A stretch of DNA of 64,000 bases, from the NCBI RefSeq assembly GCF_964656455.1, contig NC_135718.1:131113966-131177965 (forward strand), read 5' to 3'. The notes under the pieces were generated by a model. The model worked only from the letters and a program-made list of their open reading frames with translations. It searched no databases and was not told the DNA's origin. The first letter of the stretch is position 1; each line of letters opens with the position of its first letter. A program made the position numbers and the translations under genes. Below are positions 23,201 through 35,244 of the stretch, one piece after another. The DNA comes from Halichoerus grypus (taxonomy: Eukaryota; Chordata; Mammalia; Carnivora; Phocidae).

Positions 23201-25084
23201 GCCGGCACAGACGGCGGGCTGTCCCCTGGGGGGACGGTGGGGGGGGATCTCTCACAGCGCCCCCCCCACCGCTGCTGAGGCCTTACCTTCATCATAGTGT
23301 CTCCGGGCCTCGGTGCCCGGCTCGGCCCGGGGCACACCCTGGTACAGCCCCTCGCCTACAAAGTCCGTGTAGAACAGCGTGAAGGTCATGAACGCCATCC
23401 AGCTGCACAGCTCGGCCACGAAGAGTCTGCGCAGGGTGCGAGGCACGCGGCAGCAGAGCTGGTGCAGCCGGGGAAAGAGGGCGCCCAGGTTCCGGAAAGC
23501 CAGGCGGGTGTGGCACGGCCAGCAGTGTGGCCCCGAGGGGACCACCAGCCCTTCCGCCACCTCGGCCGGACCCAGCGCTGCCTCCTCGGCCACGAACAGT
23601 GTGGCCGCCACACAGGTGAGGAAGATGAGGGTGAGCAGGCCAAAGAGGCACTCTTCCTGGGTGCCCAGGTAGGGGGCCAGGGCACTGGCGTCCCAGTCGA
23701 TTGCAGGCAGGAGGTAGCCCAGGCAGCCCCCGAGGCTGATCATGAAGGCATAGACGGAGAAGGCCTGGCGACAGTGGTCTGGGTCCCGGAAGAGGTCAGA
23801 GAGCAGGGCCTCCAGCGGGGTGAAGCAAACCTGGCCGCAGAAGTCCAGCAGCCCCACCCCCAGGATCAGCAGGGCCAGCTCCAGGGGCCTGGTGTCCGGG
23901 CACAGCAGCCCCGCCAGCCAGCCGGCCCTCGGGATGAGGAAGAGGCTCAGCAGGACACCCAGGGACAGGGCCCAGATGAAGGGCCTCCGGCGACCATAGC
24001 GCCCACGCCAGTGGTCACTGGCCGAGCCTAGGAGTGGGACCGAGACGAGGCCCAGCACTGGACCGATGCCTGCAGGAAGGACACGTCGTATGAGCCAGAG
24101 GGGCCGTGGGGAAGGGGGACCAAGCTCCTGGACAAGGACGGAAATGACCACGATCCTATCACATGCAGGACCCCCCTCCGTGCTGGAAACAGTGCAGGGT
24201 ATATCACAGACTCTAGTTTAGTCCTCGCAGCTAGGATCACTAACGCCCAGCTTAAGATGGGCAAACTGATGCACCGAACAACTGGTAAGTGAGCCTTGAG
24301 CACAGGCCCCAGGTGGGGGTGGGGGGCAAGAGGCAGAGTTTCAACAGGCAGTCCGACCCCAGAGCCTGTGATCCTGGGAGCCACCCCAGGGTGACCACTT
24401 GCCTTCTGTGGCTTTTACAGAACACATCTGCAGTCAGGCGCCCACCCCGGGCCCTAGGGGTAAGAAAGAGCCCTGGCTGGGAGACCCCGATCCTAGTAAT
24501 CAGTAGCTAGCCCTCCAGCCTGGCTAAGTCACCCAACCGCTTATCGGCCTCCAGGACCTCTTCTGTGAGACGGGGGACCCCAAAGGCTGTTGCAAGGATT
24601 AAACGAGTAACAGACAGAAATTAGGACGGGCCGGACAAAGGTGAAGAGCAGTGTCTCCCATGCGCCCGGCATTGTGCAGGGGTCTGGGGTATGGCGGTGA
24701 CCACGGACTGGCCCTGTGCTCTTTTCCTGTTGGGCGCCCCCCGCCCCGCCCCAGCCCACCGCGCCCCCTCCGCCCAGCAGTGCCCACCCGCCGGCTCCAC
24801 GGGCTCAGGAAGGGCGGCAGCCACCTCTCCCGCTTTGGGCAGAGGCACTGTGGCCCTGCCTCCTGGGTGTCGTGGCCCTGGAGCAGGAGGGAAGGAGGAT
24901 GTGGCGACTCACCCAGCACCATGGTCATGAACTTCTCCTCGACGCCCACTTCCAGCAGCAAGGGCGGCACGTAGGTGATGCCGGCGGCCAGGCACACCTC
25001 CAGGCCGAAGGTCAGCAGGTTGACGAGCAGCAGCTGGGCTTTCCGATGCCGCAGCAGGCGGCCGGCCCACAGCCTCTGCGCCAT
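19816..25084 (-). CDS. SLC45A3: SLC45A3 (prostein), solute carrier family 45 member 3
   Basis: CDS = complement(join(19816-20253, 22350-22615, 23287-24069, 24913-25084)): 1659 bases, 552 residues plus TAG; the human protein has 553. It is a 12-helix major-facilitator membrane protein of the SLC45 family, whose members are proton-coupled sugar transporters related to plant sucrose carriers. The name prostein reflects strong androgen-driven expression in prostate. Visible marks: helix 1 about residues 18-40, helix 2 about 53-72, the family loop motif R81-Y-G83-R84-R85-R86-P after helix 2, helices 3-6 between 88 and 217, a long intracellular loop 218-272 with a CxxC at 240-243, helix 7 about 273-292, and a second long variable Pro/Gly/Ser-rich loop about 410-470 encoded by the last exon, before the final helices. 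It ends KYSV. The start is in a strong context, GCCATGG. All splice sites are GT-AG with phases 1, 1 and 0. There are no frameshifts or missing exons. The identity is secure; the substrate is known only from family work. Confidence 0.97.
20254..22349 (-). other. SLC45A3: SLC45A3 intron 4
   Basis: 2.1 kb, GT...AG. It is GC-rich and without SINEs; I see no exon-like or regulatory element that I can support. The many open frames through it are uninterrupted only because of base composition. Confidence 0.9.
22350..22615 (-). CDS. SLC45A3: SLC45A3 coding exon 4, residues 319-407
   Basis: The acceptor CCCGCAG precedes GGGTCCGG; the donor is CAG|GTACTC. It encodes MGSLGLFLQCAISLLFSLVM and the following helices, with the FGTRAVYLAS turn and SLYHREKQ at its end. 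Phase 1 in, phase 0 out. Confidence 0.96.
22616..23286 (-). other. SLC45A3: SLC45A3 intron 3
   Basis: 671 bases, donor G|GTAAGG and acceptor CCCGCAG. No repeat or other feature recognised. Confidence 0.9.
23287..24069 (-). CDS. SLC45A3: SLC45A3 coding exon 3, residues 58-319
   Basis: This large central exon of 783 bases is phase 1 at both ends. The acceptor is TTCCTGCAG|GCATCGG and the donor GAAG|GTAAGG. It carries the RYGRRRP signature, helices 3-7 and the intracellular loop with cysteines at 240, 243, 263 and 264. An antisense open frame of 244 codons overlaps it and is only a shadow of its codon bias. Confidence 0.97.
24195..24375 (-). repeat. MIR fragment
   Basis: 'tttagtcctcgcagctagga', 'gatgggcaaactgatgcacc' and 'ggcagagtttcaacaggcag' follow the reverse MIR consensus. 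Confidence 0.7.
24485..24660 (+). repeat. MIR fragment
   Basis: 'ggctaagtcacccaaccgct', 'cttctgtgagacgggggacc' and 'gttgcaaggattaaacgagt' follow the MIR core. Confidence 0.65.
24913..25084 (-). CDS. SLC45A3: SLC45A3 coding exon 2, residues 1-57
   Basis: ATG at 25084-25082 lies in GCCCGCCATGG, a near-ideal initiation context. It encodes MAQRLWAGRLLRHRK, then helix 1 and the start of helix 2. The donor CTGG|GTGAGT leaves one base of the Gly58 codon. Confidence 0.96.
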
Positions 25085-25288
25085 GGCGGGCCTCACTCGC
25101 TCCACGGCTGCCGACGCTCGGCCCCGCTCCGGACGCCCAGGCCTCTCCTCCTCGCCGCCACCAACTGCCCTGGCCTCGGCCGGGAGCCCATGTCTGCCAG
25201 CCTCCCGTGCAGGTCGGGCTCCTCAGCCCGCGCTAAACGCCGGTGGCCGCGGGCTGCCTCGGTGGGGACATAGCTCATCACTGGGATC
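25085..25288 (-). other. SLC45A3: SLC45A3 5' UTR part of exon 2
   Basis: The best acceptor upstream of the start codon is TGTCCCTGTCCTTCCAG|GATCCC, which places the exon border at 25288. The leader is GC-rich and contains an upstream ORF (25093-25278). Confidence 0.65.
25093..25278 (-). CDS. Upstream ORF in the SLC45A3 leader (61 codons)
   Basis: ATG at 25278-25276 (context CAGTGATGA, weak) opens a 61-codon frame beginning MSYVPTEAARGH and ending in TGA eight bases before the main start codon. A second in-frame ATG lies inside it. The peptide is Arg-rich and matches no family I know. If the exon border at 25288 is right, every mRNA using it carries this uORF, which could lower or regulate prostein translation. 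Coding by chance in a GC-rich leader is the alternative. Confidence 0.35.
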   Translation of the reverse strand: MSYVPTEAARGHRRLARAEEPDLHGRLADMGSRPRPGQLVAARRRGLGVRSGAERRQPWSE

Positions 25289-28200
25289 CTGGAAGGACAG
25301 GGACAATCAAACCCAGCCTGTGAAATCCTGGCAACCAGGCCTCCAGGATTCGCGCTGAGTTCTCTGAATCCTGTTCACTCCCAGGCTGACGACCGTGCCA
25401 CCCCTTACTGCCAATCAGGAAATGCATGTTAATATTAGCCTAAGGCTGACATAACTAATAAGGTAAATATGATTTCTAAACCTCAGCACACTCCAGAGCC
25501 AAACAGATGTCCGTTTTTCTCTGTTTTGGAATATCTTTGCCATTGCGCTTGCCTGCTGGTAGGGAAAAAAGAAAAAAAAAAAAAAAATCAAACCACCTGA
25601 ATTCCCAGTTCCCCAGGCCCTGTTATCAAGGTGCCCCTGGAGACCCTCTGCCAGGCCTGGTGTGTTTGCTTCCTCTCTCCACGTCCCAAAGCTGGGCTGT
25701 TCAATTCCCCTTTGTTAGGAGTAGCACTTCCTATGCGGCGCTGCCTGGCCACAAGCCACGTTGCACCAGAACCCAAGCCACCAGAACCCGAGCCCCCAAG
25801 GACGAGGACAAGGGGGGGAGGGCGGGGAGGCTGTGGTTTGTTGGGTTGGGTTTTAACCTGTCACTGAAACCACTTAAAGAGGGCTCGCCTGGAGGAACCT
25901 CGGCCTGCAAATGTCTCCCTGGAGTTTCTCTCTGCGCTCAACGTTCGTGGGGAAGAAACATTCCCACGTGTACTGCCCAAGTGTCATGGGACGGTGGGGC
26001 CTGTTCCCAGGTCCCTGCCTCACAGGGGCACAAAACGGCACCAGCTGGTGGCAACCGTAATGACCCCGGTGACCCGGGGCTGGCAGGAGGCCCCACCACT
26101 TTCCCGGCAGCCTTTCTCTGCTCCCCAAACGGCTCCATTCTCAGCAGAGAAGTCCCCGCGGCCCTCCCTGCTAGGCCTGCCTCCTGTGCATAGAGATCCG
26201 ACTGGGGGAGCCCCCACCCCCAGGCAATCGGCATCCAGGTCTTGCTTCCTGACAACAGGACCCAACACAGTTTGCTCTGTTTAGGGGTGACCACAAAAGA
26301 GGGAAAATCAAGTCAGCCACGAAGAGGAGTATAGAAGGTGGGCCTTCGTGAGAAAAGGCAAGAGTCCCCTAACTTGTCATTCATCCCAAAGACGTGAGGC
26401 CAGAGCTTCATGCCACTCCTGGCTGGAGTCTGGACTGCCTTCCGCAGCCTCACCGATTCACACCCATAAACGCGTGGAAGGGCACTGCTCAAGGGCATGG
26501 TCCACAGCCCAGAGGGCCCCGCCCCGGCCCCTCCCCCACCCGGCACCTGGGGCACCCTCAGCCCTCCTTCACTCCCCTCCAATCTCAGCATCTCATCATC
26601 CGCCACTTCAACTTCTTTTCAAGTAACACTCAGCCTCCCGGGGCCTCGTGTGCTACAAAGCATGTGGTAGGTGCTCTCTGAAATATGCCACAGAGAAATC
26701 AGATGGCCACCAGTCCAGGGTAAGATGTGTCTGTCCCATAACCACTTTCCAAGCCTTTGCAGCTGGCAGACCAGAAAGGAAGGCTGGGCAACCAGCAGCC
26801 TCCTCCCCAAAGTTCTGCTCAGACCCAGACCATCCACTTTGGGAGAGGGCATGGACTCCTATGGGGGTGGCATGGGGAGGAGTGTAAAATACTGACCCAC
26901 GGGGCCCCTAAAGGGGCTAGGAGGGGGCCACACGTCAGTCTCTGAGCCAAGCCCCTCCCCTGCCACAGCATCCCCCACAAGGAAGGCAGGAGCCTGCACA
27001 CAGACCAAGATAGGGGTACTCTCCAGCCTGGAGGGAGGGGTTCTGGGTCAAAAGGCTTCCAGCCCATTCTACTCCCCACCCTCAGTCTGGGAAGGCCCTA
27101 GACACTCACCTGCTGTGGGTAAAGCAACCAGATCCTCCCTGAGCAAACAGACTGTCAGACCCAGACTCACCCACAACCTGCCCACATTCCCAAACTCCTG
27201 TTGCACCCTGTGGTTTCAAGTGAATTGGAGCTCTGCAGCAAAACACTCATCACCCCCCTGCCTCCTTCGCTTCCCTAGCCCAGCCCCCTGCTCCCAGGAA
27301 GAGGCAGGACACCCTCCTTAGCCCATGAGAAAGACAAGAAGAGGAAAGGGGGTGAAGAGAGGAATTTCCCTTCATCCTCCTTCAGTCCAGATAGCCCATT
27401 AGCTGCCTCTCTCTCCCGCCGTCCCCCTACCGCCTCCCCGGCTGCTGCACCAGGTAACTGGGGGCTGGGCCAGGTGAAGAATTCACTGAAAGGAGTTGGG
27501 AAGGAGGTGGGCAGGCTCCAAGCCCAGCTCGGTGCCCCTCTCTTCTTAGGTTGCTAAGCCCGTCCTCCCTCTTTTGACTTCTACTGTGCCCCAAGGTCCA
27601 GGGCCCTCTTGCCACCCCTAGAGTGGATTCTTCCCAGCCCAGAACTGCCCAAGGAAGTCCCCCACTCCCGGACCTTCTCCAGAGCCCCAGTCTCACCCAC
27701 GACATCCCCACTCTGGGGTCTTCAAGGGGGAAGGCACCACAAAGGACGCCCACAGTGCTAACCGGCCACCTGCCGGCACCTCGGGGCGCGATCACAGAAG
27801 CCCACGCCCTGCCCAGTGCCCAGGCCCAGAGGGGCGGGGGAGCAAGCGGTTCCCACACCGCTGCGTGGCCACCACTCCCTCCTGCACCCTGGGGGCACGC
27901 TGCCCACCAAAGCCTCTAAGTGACAGATGACTGCCGGCACCCATTTGGGGGCACTCCCTTGTCTTCCTCAGGGATGCAGCCAACCGAGCTCAAGTCACCC
28001 CAGTACCCTCCGCTGTCAGAGGGGCTTCTGACTCAAATCCTCCTGTCCCGCTGCTCCCAGAGCACTTGGCCTGTCTGGCAAACAGAAGATCAACCCGAAG
28101 AGCCGGCCTCCAGGGGCTCACCTGGTAGGGAGGGGGCGGGAAGAGGAGGGAAGTGGAGGTACCGAAAGCGGGGAGTGTGGCCGGACCTCCCGCAAGGACA

Positions 28201-31165
28201 GCAGCCTTGGGGAGGACAAGTCCCTCTCAAGTTCCAAGTATCTGACCTCCAATGACAGGACAGCAAGAAGGCTGGAAGAAACCCAAGTCCTCCAGGAACC
28301 TCCATGGAGCTCTGCCCCAGGCCATCTTTCCTCATCCCTGGGGAGCAGAACCCAAGCACACTGGGCCCAGTCAGGGAGCCCAGCCCCAGACAGCAGGAGC
28401 CCTGTGGGCAACCCTCCCAACCCTCCAGCGCCCACCCTCGCGCGAGGGGCCTGGGAAACGTCTACCCATAGAATGCATGGCTGAAAGCAGCGTGGGGGTG
28501 GGGGTGGGCGGTGGAAGAGATGGGAAAGACCGAAGGGGCTCCCATCCCCACCCCCACTCGGGAAACCCTGGCCAGACCCCCAGAGGGGGCAACTCCTGAA
28601 GTTTCAAAGGTGGTGAGGGGACGACACAGGCCCTCGGGCCGGGATGCCCCACGTTGGGTTAGGCCACAGGCGAGCACGGGGCAATGAAACTGAGCAGCAA
28701 GAACAAACTTGGCCTGAACATTCTCCAAAATTCAAAAGACCGAGTGAAGGAGGTGGGAGGAAAGGCGAGAGCCCACTTCTGGTAGCTCCCTACGGGAAGG
28801 GAGGGTCAGAGGGACGCATAAAGAGGCCTTTGAGGGCTTTCAAAGGGGCGGCTGCCACCCTCACGCCCGAGGTGGAGCTGGGGGGAGCGGATTCCCTCTG
28901 CTGACAGACAGAGGCCGGAGGAGCCGGGCTGGGGGCAGCCCCGCCGCGGGCCAGTGTCAGGCAGCAATTCTATGGGCTCTTTATGCAGGCCGGCGTCCCC
29001 CCACCCCGCCCAGGCACATCAAACGCCGCGGCCCCCACCCTGACCCCAGCAGCTCGGCGACCCTGAGTCCTCCCTCCACACTCACAAAGCCGGCCCGGCT
29101 TTCTCACACGCTCCTCTACCCTTCACAGCCCCCAGGCGGCCCCTCCCGCAGAGAAGGAAACGGGGTGGGGTGGGTTCCCTCCAGGAATAATGACTCAGCT
29201 GCAGAAAGGGGGTGGGGTCACTCTTGGCCAATCTCCCCAACACACACCCCACGGGAGGCTGCCGGGAGGGCGGGTGAGGAGAAACCCCCAGGTGGAGGCT
29301 ACGAGGCTGCAGAAAGGGGGGGGACCCCCATTCCTCCACACCGGCCTGGATCCTAGGATCTCATGCCACGTTGAGCTCTCCCCAGGCCCTCTAGGTTGGG
29401 GGCAGGGAAGAGGGCTGGGGGCTCACCAGCCGTGCATCCCTGTGACCCAACCCCTTGCCTCAGTCCCAGGGGACCAATGTCCTTGGCCTTACGTGGTAAA
29501 ACCTAGCACACTGCACTCCCGAAATGAGCTCTGCCCTCGTGGGGCCCTGGGGCGCCCCAGAAAGAGGCAGTGCTGGCCAGCCAGGAGACCTGAAAAGGAG
29601 CATCCTTGTGAGGCAGTCACTCCCATTACAGCCCCCGGTCGGAGGGGGTCGGGGACCTGGGCACCTGGGGGGGGCGGGGGGACGCGCACAGGAGGAGACT
29701 GCGCCTGGTTTGTGCCTTCCTACCCACATTCAGTCTTTGATTCTCGGGCTCAAACTTCCAAAGAAGTGAGGGTCTGCTCTCCCCCCACGCCACGCTATAA
29801 AAAAGGCGGTGATCTGCAGAAATACCCCAGGCCCACGCTTTGCAGGGCTCCCCCAGACACCTGAACTCTCTGCTCAGAATGCAGCCTCTCCACCTCGAGG
29901 GAACTGTCAGAAAGAAGAAGGGCTGGACAGAGGGGAGGAGGACCCCACCCCCGCCCCCACCCCAGACTCGCTCCCTAGCTGCTGCCACCCCCAGGGCCCA
30001 GAGGCCAGGGATTTGGAGTTCGCCCTGCTGCGCTGCCTTTTCTTCACTCGGACTGGAAGCCTTCTGCTTAGCAGCTTGTCAGAGAGAGTGAGGGGGCTGC
30101 AGGCCCGGACACAAAGGGGGATTAGGGAGAAACCTCTGGGCCTGCAGAGTAATCCATCAAACTCTCTCCCGGCCGCCAGCACTGGCCTCTTCCCACTCAA
30201 TTCCCCTTCCAGCTGCCGCAGGCCCCCCACCCCCTCCGGCTCCTGAGCCCTGTCACTTCAGGCAGCACAGAGAATCCCAGGCCCTGGGGGGGCAGAGGGG
30301 GCACACCGCAGACACTGGGAAAGGGGCAATGGCTCCCTCCCCCCACTCACCCCCAATGTGTGAAAACCCAACAGGTGGCCGTGGCTTGGAGGAAAGTTGC
30401 TTTTGTTGCCCTGTCTGAGAGCTCCAGCCCAGCTTCTGAAAGGAAACAAATGTGAAGAGGTTGGGGGGAGGGGAGGGGAAAGGACGGGGCAGGCAGTCCC
30501 CGGGAGCCCACTCTCTTCTCCCCACCCCTCTGCAATCCAGTGACCGGAGTTCTGGGGCTGGTCTGACCCTCACCTTGGCCGGTCGGTCCCGGCCAGCCTA
30601 AGTGGAGGTGCAGCACCTTCCCAAGGGGTCACCTGGCAATCCCATAGTGACTCACATCTGACTCCGGGCGGTGACCTCCCAGACTGCCCTTCTGAGAACA
30701 GTGGCGACCCAAGGTCACACTGGGTCACCTTGACCAAGTGCCCTCTTCACCCTGGAGCTCTCTTCTACCCCAGGGGCCGCCAGCCTCTTCACCCTGGCGG
30801 GTTCAGCAGCGTGCCCCTGGTGGTGGCAGCCTGATCCGGGTCTGCGTGTGCCAACTCCCCCACTCAGGTGACCTGGGTAGGGGCCCTCCCGACCCCGCAT
30901 GAGGCGGGTACCACGAGTACACCCATTTGCCAGGCGAGGACACGGAAATGAATACGATCCACCCCCTGGAGACAGCTTGCGCAAGCTCCTGGCAGCCCCT
31001 CCCCAGCCCAGAAACCTGGCAGAGGGCTCTCTCCATCCCAAACAGCGGCAGCAGAGATCAGAGGGGGGCGGCTAGCGGCCTTTCTCCTCCGGCAGCATTC
31101 CCCAGACCCTCGAGCCGCCCACACCAGCCTCTCGCCCCTTTGGCGCCCCGCCCCCGGAGGCCAGA

Positions 31166-31180
31166 GGAATGCCAGGAATG
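31166..31180 (+). promoter_or_regulatory. Tandem TEAD-type motif (GGAATG x2, 3-bp spacer)
   Basis: GGAATG-CCA-GGAATG: two M-CAT/TEAD half-sites in direct orientation, three bases apart, the spacing known for cooperative TEAD dimers. It lies in repeat-free intron 1 sequence. Functional use is inferred only. Confidence 0.35.
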
Positions 31181-31489
31181 TACATGCTTCCCCAGGTGCT
31201 GGCCCCAACAGGTGAGGAGAGGTCACTGCGGGGACCTGCCCAGGGGCTGAGGCACCCAGTGGAGGGTGGAATCTACCTCCCACGGTTCTGAGACACCGGT
31301 GGGTCCCACCCGCAGGGACAGGCATCACAGTGGCTGACACCCGCTAACTGCCCAGGTGTCTGGTGTGAGCTGGATACCTGACATACCTCTCTCTCCATTT
31401 CCAACCATTCAAAAATGCTGCCAATGCTCTGAACTGGGAACCAGGACAGTCCCGTCCAGTTCCAGTGGCTTTTGCTGCTGTAGTTTTAC

Positions 31490-31512
31490 ACACGCACACG
31501 CACACACACACC
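31490..31512. repeat. (CA)n-rich short tract
   Basis: Alternating CACACGCACACGCACACA units. Confidence 0.8.
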
Positions 31513-33188
31513 CCCACCATGGACTCACACATGTAAGATGAGAACTAGCCTACACACCGTCTAAGGTTCTTTACAACCGTACAGCTAAGTGATCTCACAC
31601 CCACCTGCCCCCCCACCCCACTCCCTCCCCCAGCCTCAGGTACGGTGCTCTCCCTGGACAGGTGCCTACTAAGTGCTCACTGCCAAGGCCACATGGCACT
31701 GCGGAGGGGGGTTTCATAGCCTTCTATGATAGAGAGGCCCCGGGGAACCAGGTGGAGAGGGGCTCCCCAGGTGCACTTACCCCATCCTCCACCTGCCAAC
31801 ACACTGCTGAAGTACAACAGAGTGCCAGGGGTTAGTGGCCCCCTGAAACCGAGCCAAGTAACCGAGACATCTAAGGGCAGAGTTGCCCTCTTCCCTACTC
31901 CCTCCCAGAGCTGGACTCCAATTTCCGGGCAGAAATTGGTAAATTCTTTCTCTACTTGGGCCACAATAAATGGTTCCCTACAAAGTGGGGTAGTGGTACC
32001 AAGAAATCCCTCGGTCCAGGGTGGGCAGGAGAATGGGGAGCTTGGCACAGCATCCAGGCTGCTGGGAAGTTCTCTCCCCCTGCTGCCTTCTCAGTTCCTA
32101 CCGTCCCTGTGAAGTGAAACCTGAACAGCCTCCCTCCTAGTGAATTTGAACTTTGCCAGTCAGCCAGGCCGGGCAGCTCTCCCCATCTTGCACAGCCAAC
32201 CCTTGCCCCCTTCCTGCAGACTGGCCTCCCTTAGGAGGTGCAAGCACACAGAAAAGAGGCAGGGGATGGAGGGTCTGGACAGACCTACCGATGAGCAGAA
32301 CCTCAGGCTGAGAGTAGGAGCAGGATGCTGGTCCTAGCTCTGCGATGTCCCACCTCTAAGGTCTCGAATTCAACGGTCTCTCGGGCCCTTTCAGCCCTGA
32401 TATCCTACGGTCTGTGACCAGTCCTATTTATCATCAGAGGGCTCTGGGCCAGAGCCAGCCCTATGGAAATGTGTTCTCAAAACCCCAGTCACTCAGTAGT
32501 GAGCAGGGTGCAAGGGGGTTCAAAAAAGGACTCTTTTATTAAAGAGTCCTAGTTTGCCCACCCTTGGAGGAAGTATGCCTCAGTGCACGCAACCTAAGCT
32601 CCCCAAAGGAATGTCAAAGAGCTCTAAAACTAACTCGCTCACTCACTCACCCACCCACCCATCCAACACTCGCTGAGATCCAATTGCGGGCAAGCCCACC
32701 GTGAAGGTGCTGGGGATGTGGAGATAATGCCTGCAGCCCCCTTTGGCAGTGCTAAGACATAAGGCCCTAGAGTTGGGGGCCTAAGGTGTAGGGCATGACC
32801 AGCTCTCCCAGGGCTTCCTGGAGGAAGAAGCCATGTTGCGGAACCTTGAGCAGGTCGGAACTATGCAGAAAAGGGCAAATATCCACAAAGCACAGCCACT
32901 GGAGCCTGGCACTTCTACACACACCTCCCTCTCCTTCTGGCCCCTCCCCGGTGAGGCATGGTGGAAAGAACACCAGACCCCAAATCATGCCAATGAGTTT
33001 TGATCTCAGATCTGGCCCCAAGATGGGGGAATTTATCAGTGCTGGGCCTGATTTTCCTTCCCAAGTATTGCCATGCTCCAGTTACTTCCTCCGGATGCCT
33101 CCTCATTCACCTGACCCCTGTCCAGCTCAAGTTCCGTATCTCCTCTAGGGCTCCCTAGAACCCAAGCCGTCAAGGATCCCCCCTTTCA

Positions 33189-33367
33189 GGGATGCCCGGG
33201 TGGCTCAGTCGGTTAAGCGTCTGTCTTCGGCTCAGGTCTCAAGCCTTGCATCCAGCTCCTTGCTCATTGGGGAGCCTACTTCTCCCTCTCCTTCTGCCTG
33301 CCGCTCCCCCTCCTTGTGCTCTCTCTCTGTCAAATAAATAGATACAATCTTAAAAAAAAAAAAAAAA
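33189..33367 (+). repeat. SINEC
   Basis: 'gggatgcccgggtggctcag' to the CT-rich stretch, AAATAAATAGATAC and an A16 tail. The segment after 'ggctcaggtc' is shortened. Confidence 0.93.
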
Positions 33368-33964
33368 GGATCCCCTCTTTCCTCCAAATCTTGCTGCGCT
33401 CAACAGGCAGCCCTCAGGGTTGCATACTGCCAGTGGTCCTTCTGGCCTCTTTCCCCACCCCTGCCCCACTAGCCCTTCAGCTCCCGGAAGGCAAGGACCA
33501 CAGTCCCCGTCCAGGACCTAGAAGGGGGAGTGCTCAACAGAAGACTTTCCAGGTGAGGCTGAATCAGAATTCCAGTCTGATGCAACGTGACCAGCCTGCC
33601 AGGGATCCAGGCAGGGCCGCACTCGAGGTAACTGGGTGCTCAGCTCTTTCCAGCGCCAGGAGTGGGAAACTAGATTGTCACATCCCTAGGGATGGGCTGT
33701 GTGGTTCCAGCTTGGAAACTATTCGTGCCAGCTCAAAGGATACTGGAGATTAGAGGTTGGGGTGAGACATAACAAAGAGCATTCGGGAAGGAGGGACTTG
33801 TCTCTGGCTGGCTGCTCCTGAGGGCAACTATCCAGCTGGGCATTGGGTCTGGCCTGAAATTGGTGACTGAGGGTCCAGGGGACCAGAGGCTGGTCTCCAA
33901 CCCCTTTCTTGCTGGGTCATCCCAGCTTCCCAGAGAGAGTGGTCTCCAGAATTAACAAAGAAGA

Positions 33965-34185
33965 AGGGAACAACCATGCATTGAGCACCTGGCCTGTGCA
34001 GGCACTTTGTAAAACATGCCTATCTCATGTAATCCTCACTGTAACCTTGCAAGGTGAAAATACCATCCTCTCCATTTTACAGACTCAGACACCACAGCCA
34101 ACAGGTGAGGCAGGCCTGTCTCCGATATAAGAGGCAAGAAGCCCTACAAGTCATTCAGGGTCAGTGGCAAAACTGGACTTCTTCC
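33965..34185 (-). repeat. MIR
   Basis: 'gagcacctggcctgtgcagg', 'catgtaatcctcactgtaac' and 'ccattttacagactcagac' follow the reverse MIR consensus. Confidence 0.75.
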
Positions 34186-34911
34186 CATGGAGGAGGAAAC
34201 ACAGACCTCATAGTAGGAAAAGGGATTAAATAGGAAGTTCTGGCCAGATATCAGGACCATCCCGTGATGGCTCGGTCAGCCCTCGCCCCCCCAGCAGGGA
34301 CACTTAATACACTAGACAAAGCTCCACACGGCAGCTCTGATGCTGGGGGTCAAGTGGCATCAGCATTCGAGACGCTGGGCCTGGTACCAACTGGTCCAGC
34401 CTCTGTCCTTGCTGTCCAGCAAACAGGGCCTCTGACTATTCAAAGAAAGCCAGGCTGGGTTTTTCTTCTGGCTATCAGAAAGCAATGCAGCCCAAGGGCT
34501 GGGGCGGAGGGGTGGGGGTGGGGGCAGACAGAGCAGAACCCCGACTTCAGTATGCCCCCTCCTCCTCATATAGTTTCCCTAAAAATCACAGCAAATAACC
34601 CTTCTGCATAGAAGCCTCTTAATCTTTCAAGATACATATTCACCTCTATTACCTCCTGGTATTCTCTTCCACCTTGAGGAGACAGGCAGGGCATGGGTTT
34701 CTGGACTGATTAAAAAACAAGTCACACACAGTATTGAGGGAGGAGAGACCAGGATGTCCAGTCCTGGTGTGTTCTTTGCACTAGACCACAGGTTCAACAG
34801 CAAGTAGGTCATTCACAGTTTACATATAGTTATATATGGTCTAATTCCCCGGCTCAGAAACTCTGGTTTCTAAGCATAAACCACAAAGATTGCCTCCATT
34901 GTCACCAAATA

Positions 34912-35150
34912 ACAGCCGCTGACATTGATCAGGCTCTTTTTACACACCCCTGCTGTGCTTGAGCTTCACCTGCATCGGCTCCTTTAATCCTCACAATACG
35001 GTGAGGTGGGTACTATTATCCTCATCTTATAGTGGAGGAAGGTGAAGCACAGAGAAGTGAGGTAACTTGTGCAAGAGGAAATGGGGTTGAAATTCGGGCA
35101 CCTGGGTGCTGGAGGCCAGTCTATTCACTAGTCATGCAGACTCCCCAAGG
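34912..35150 (-). repeat. MIR, well preserved
   Basis: 'cctttaatcctcacaatacg', 'ggtgaggtgggtactattat' and 'agagaagtgaggtaacttgt' are close to the MIR consensus. Confidence 0.85.
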
Positions 35151-35244
35151 TCCGGGAGACCTTGCTCCCAAAGATACAAGAGCAGAACCCAAGCAGAGAG
35201 TCCCAGGCTAGGGGCTGCTGTCCATTCGGTCCTGGGTGATAGAC

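Larger units (their letters stand above)
24070..24912 (-). other. SLC45A3: SLC45A3 intron 2 with MIR relics
   Basis: 843 bases, GT...AG. It contains two MIR fragments in opposite orientation (24195-24375 and 24485-24660). Confidence 0.9.

Noticed and set aside
23297..24031. 244-codon plus-strand ORF
   Set aside because: Exact antisense shadow of SLC45A3 exon 3, caused by its GC-rich third codon positions.
30810..30826. CTCF-like CCACCACCAGGGGCAC (reverse strand)
   Set aside because: Two or more mismatches in the core when aligned with CCASYAGRKGGC.
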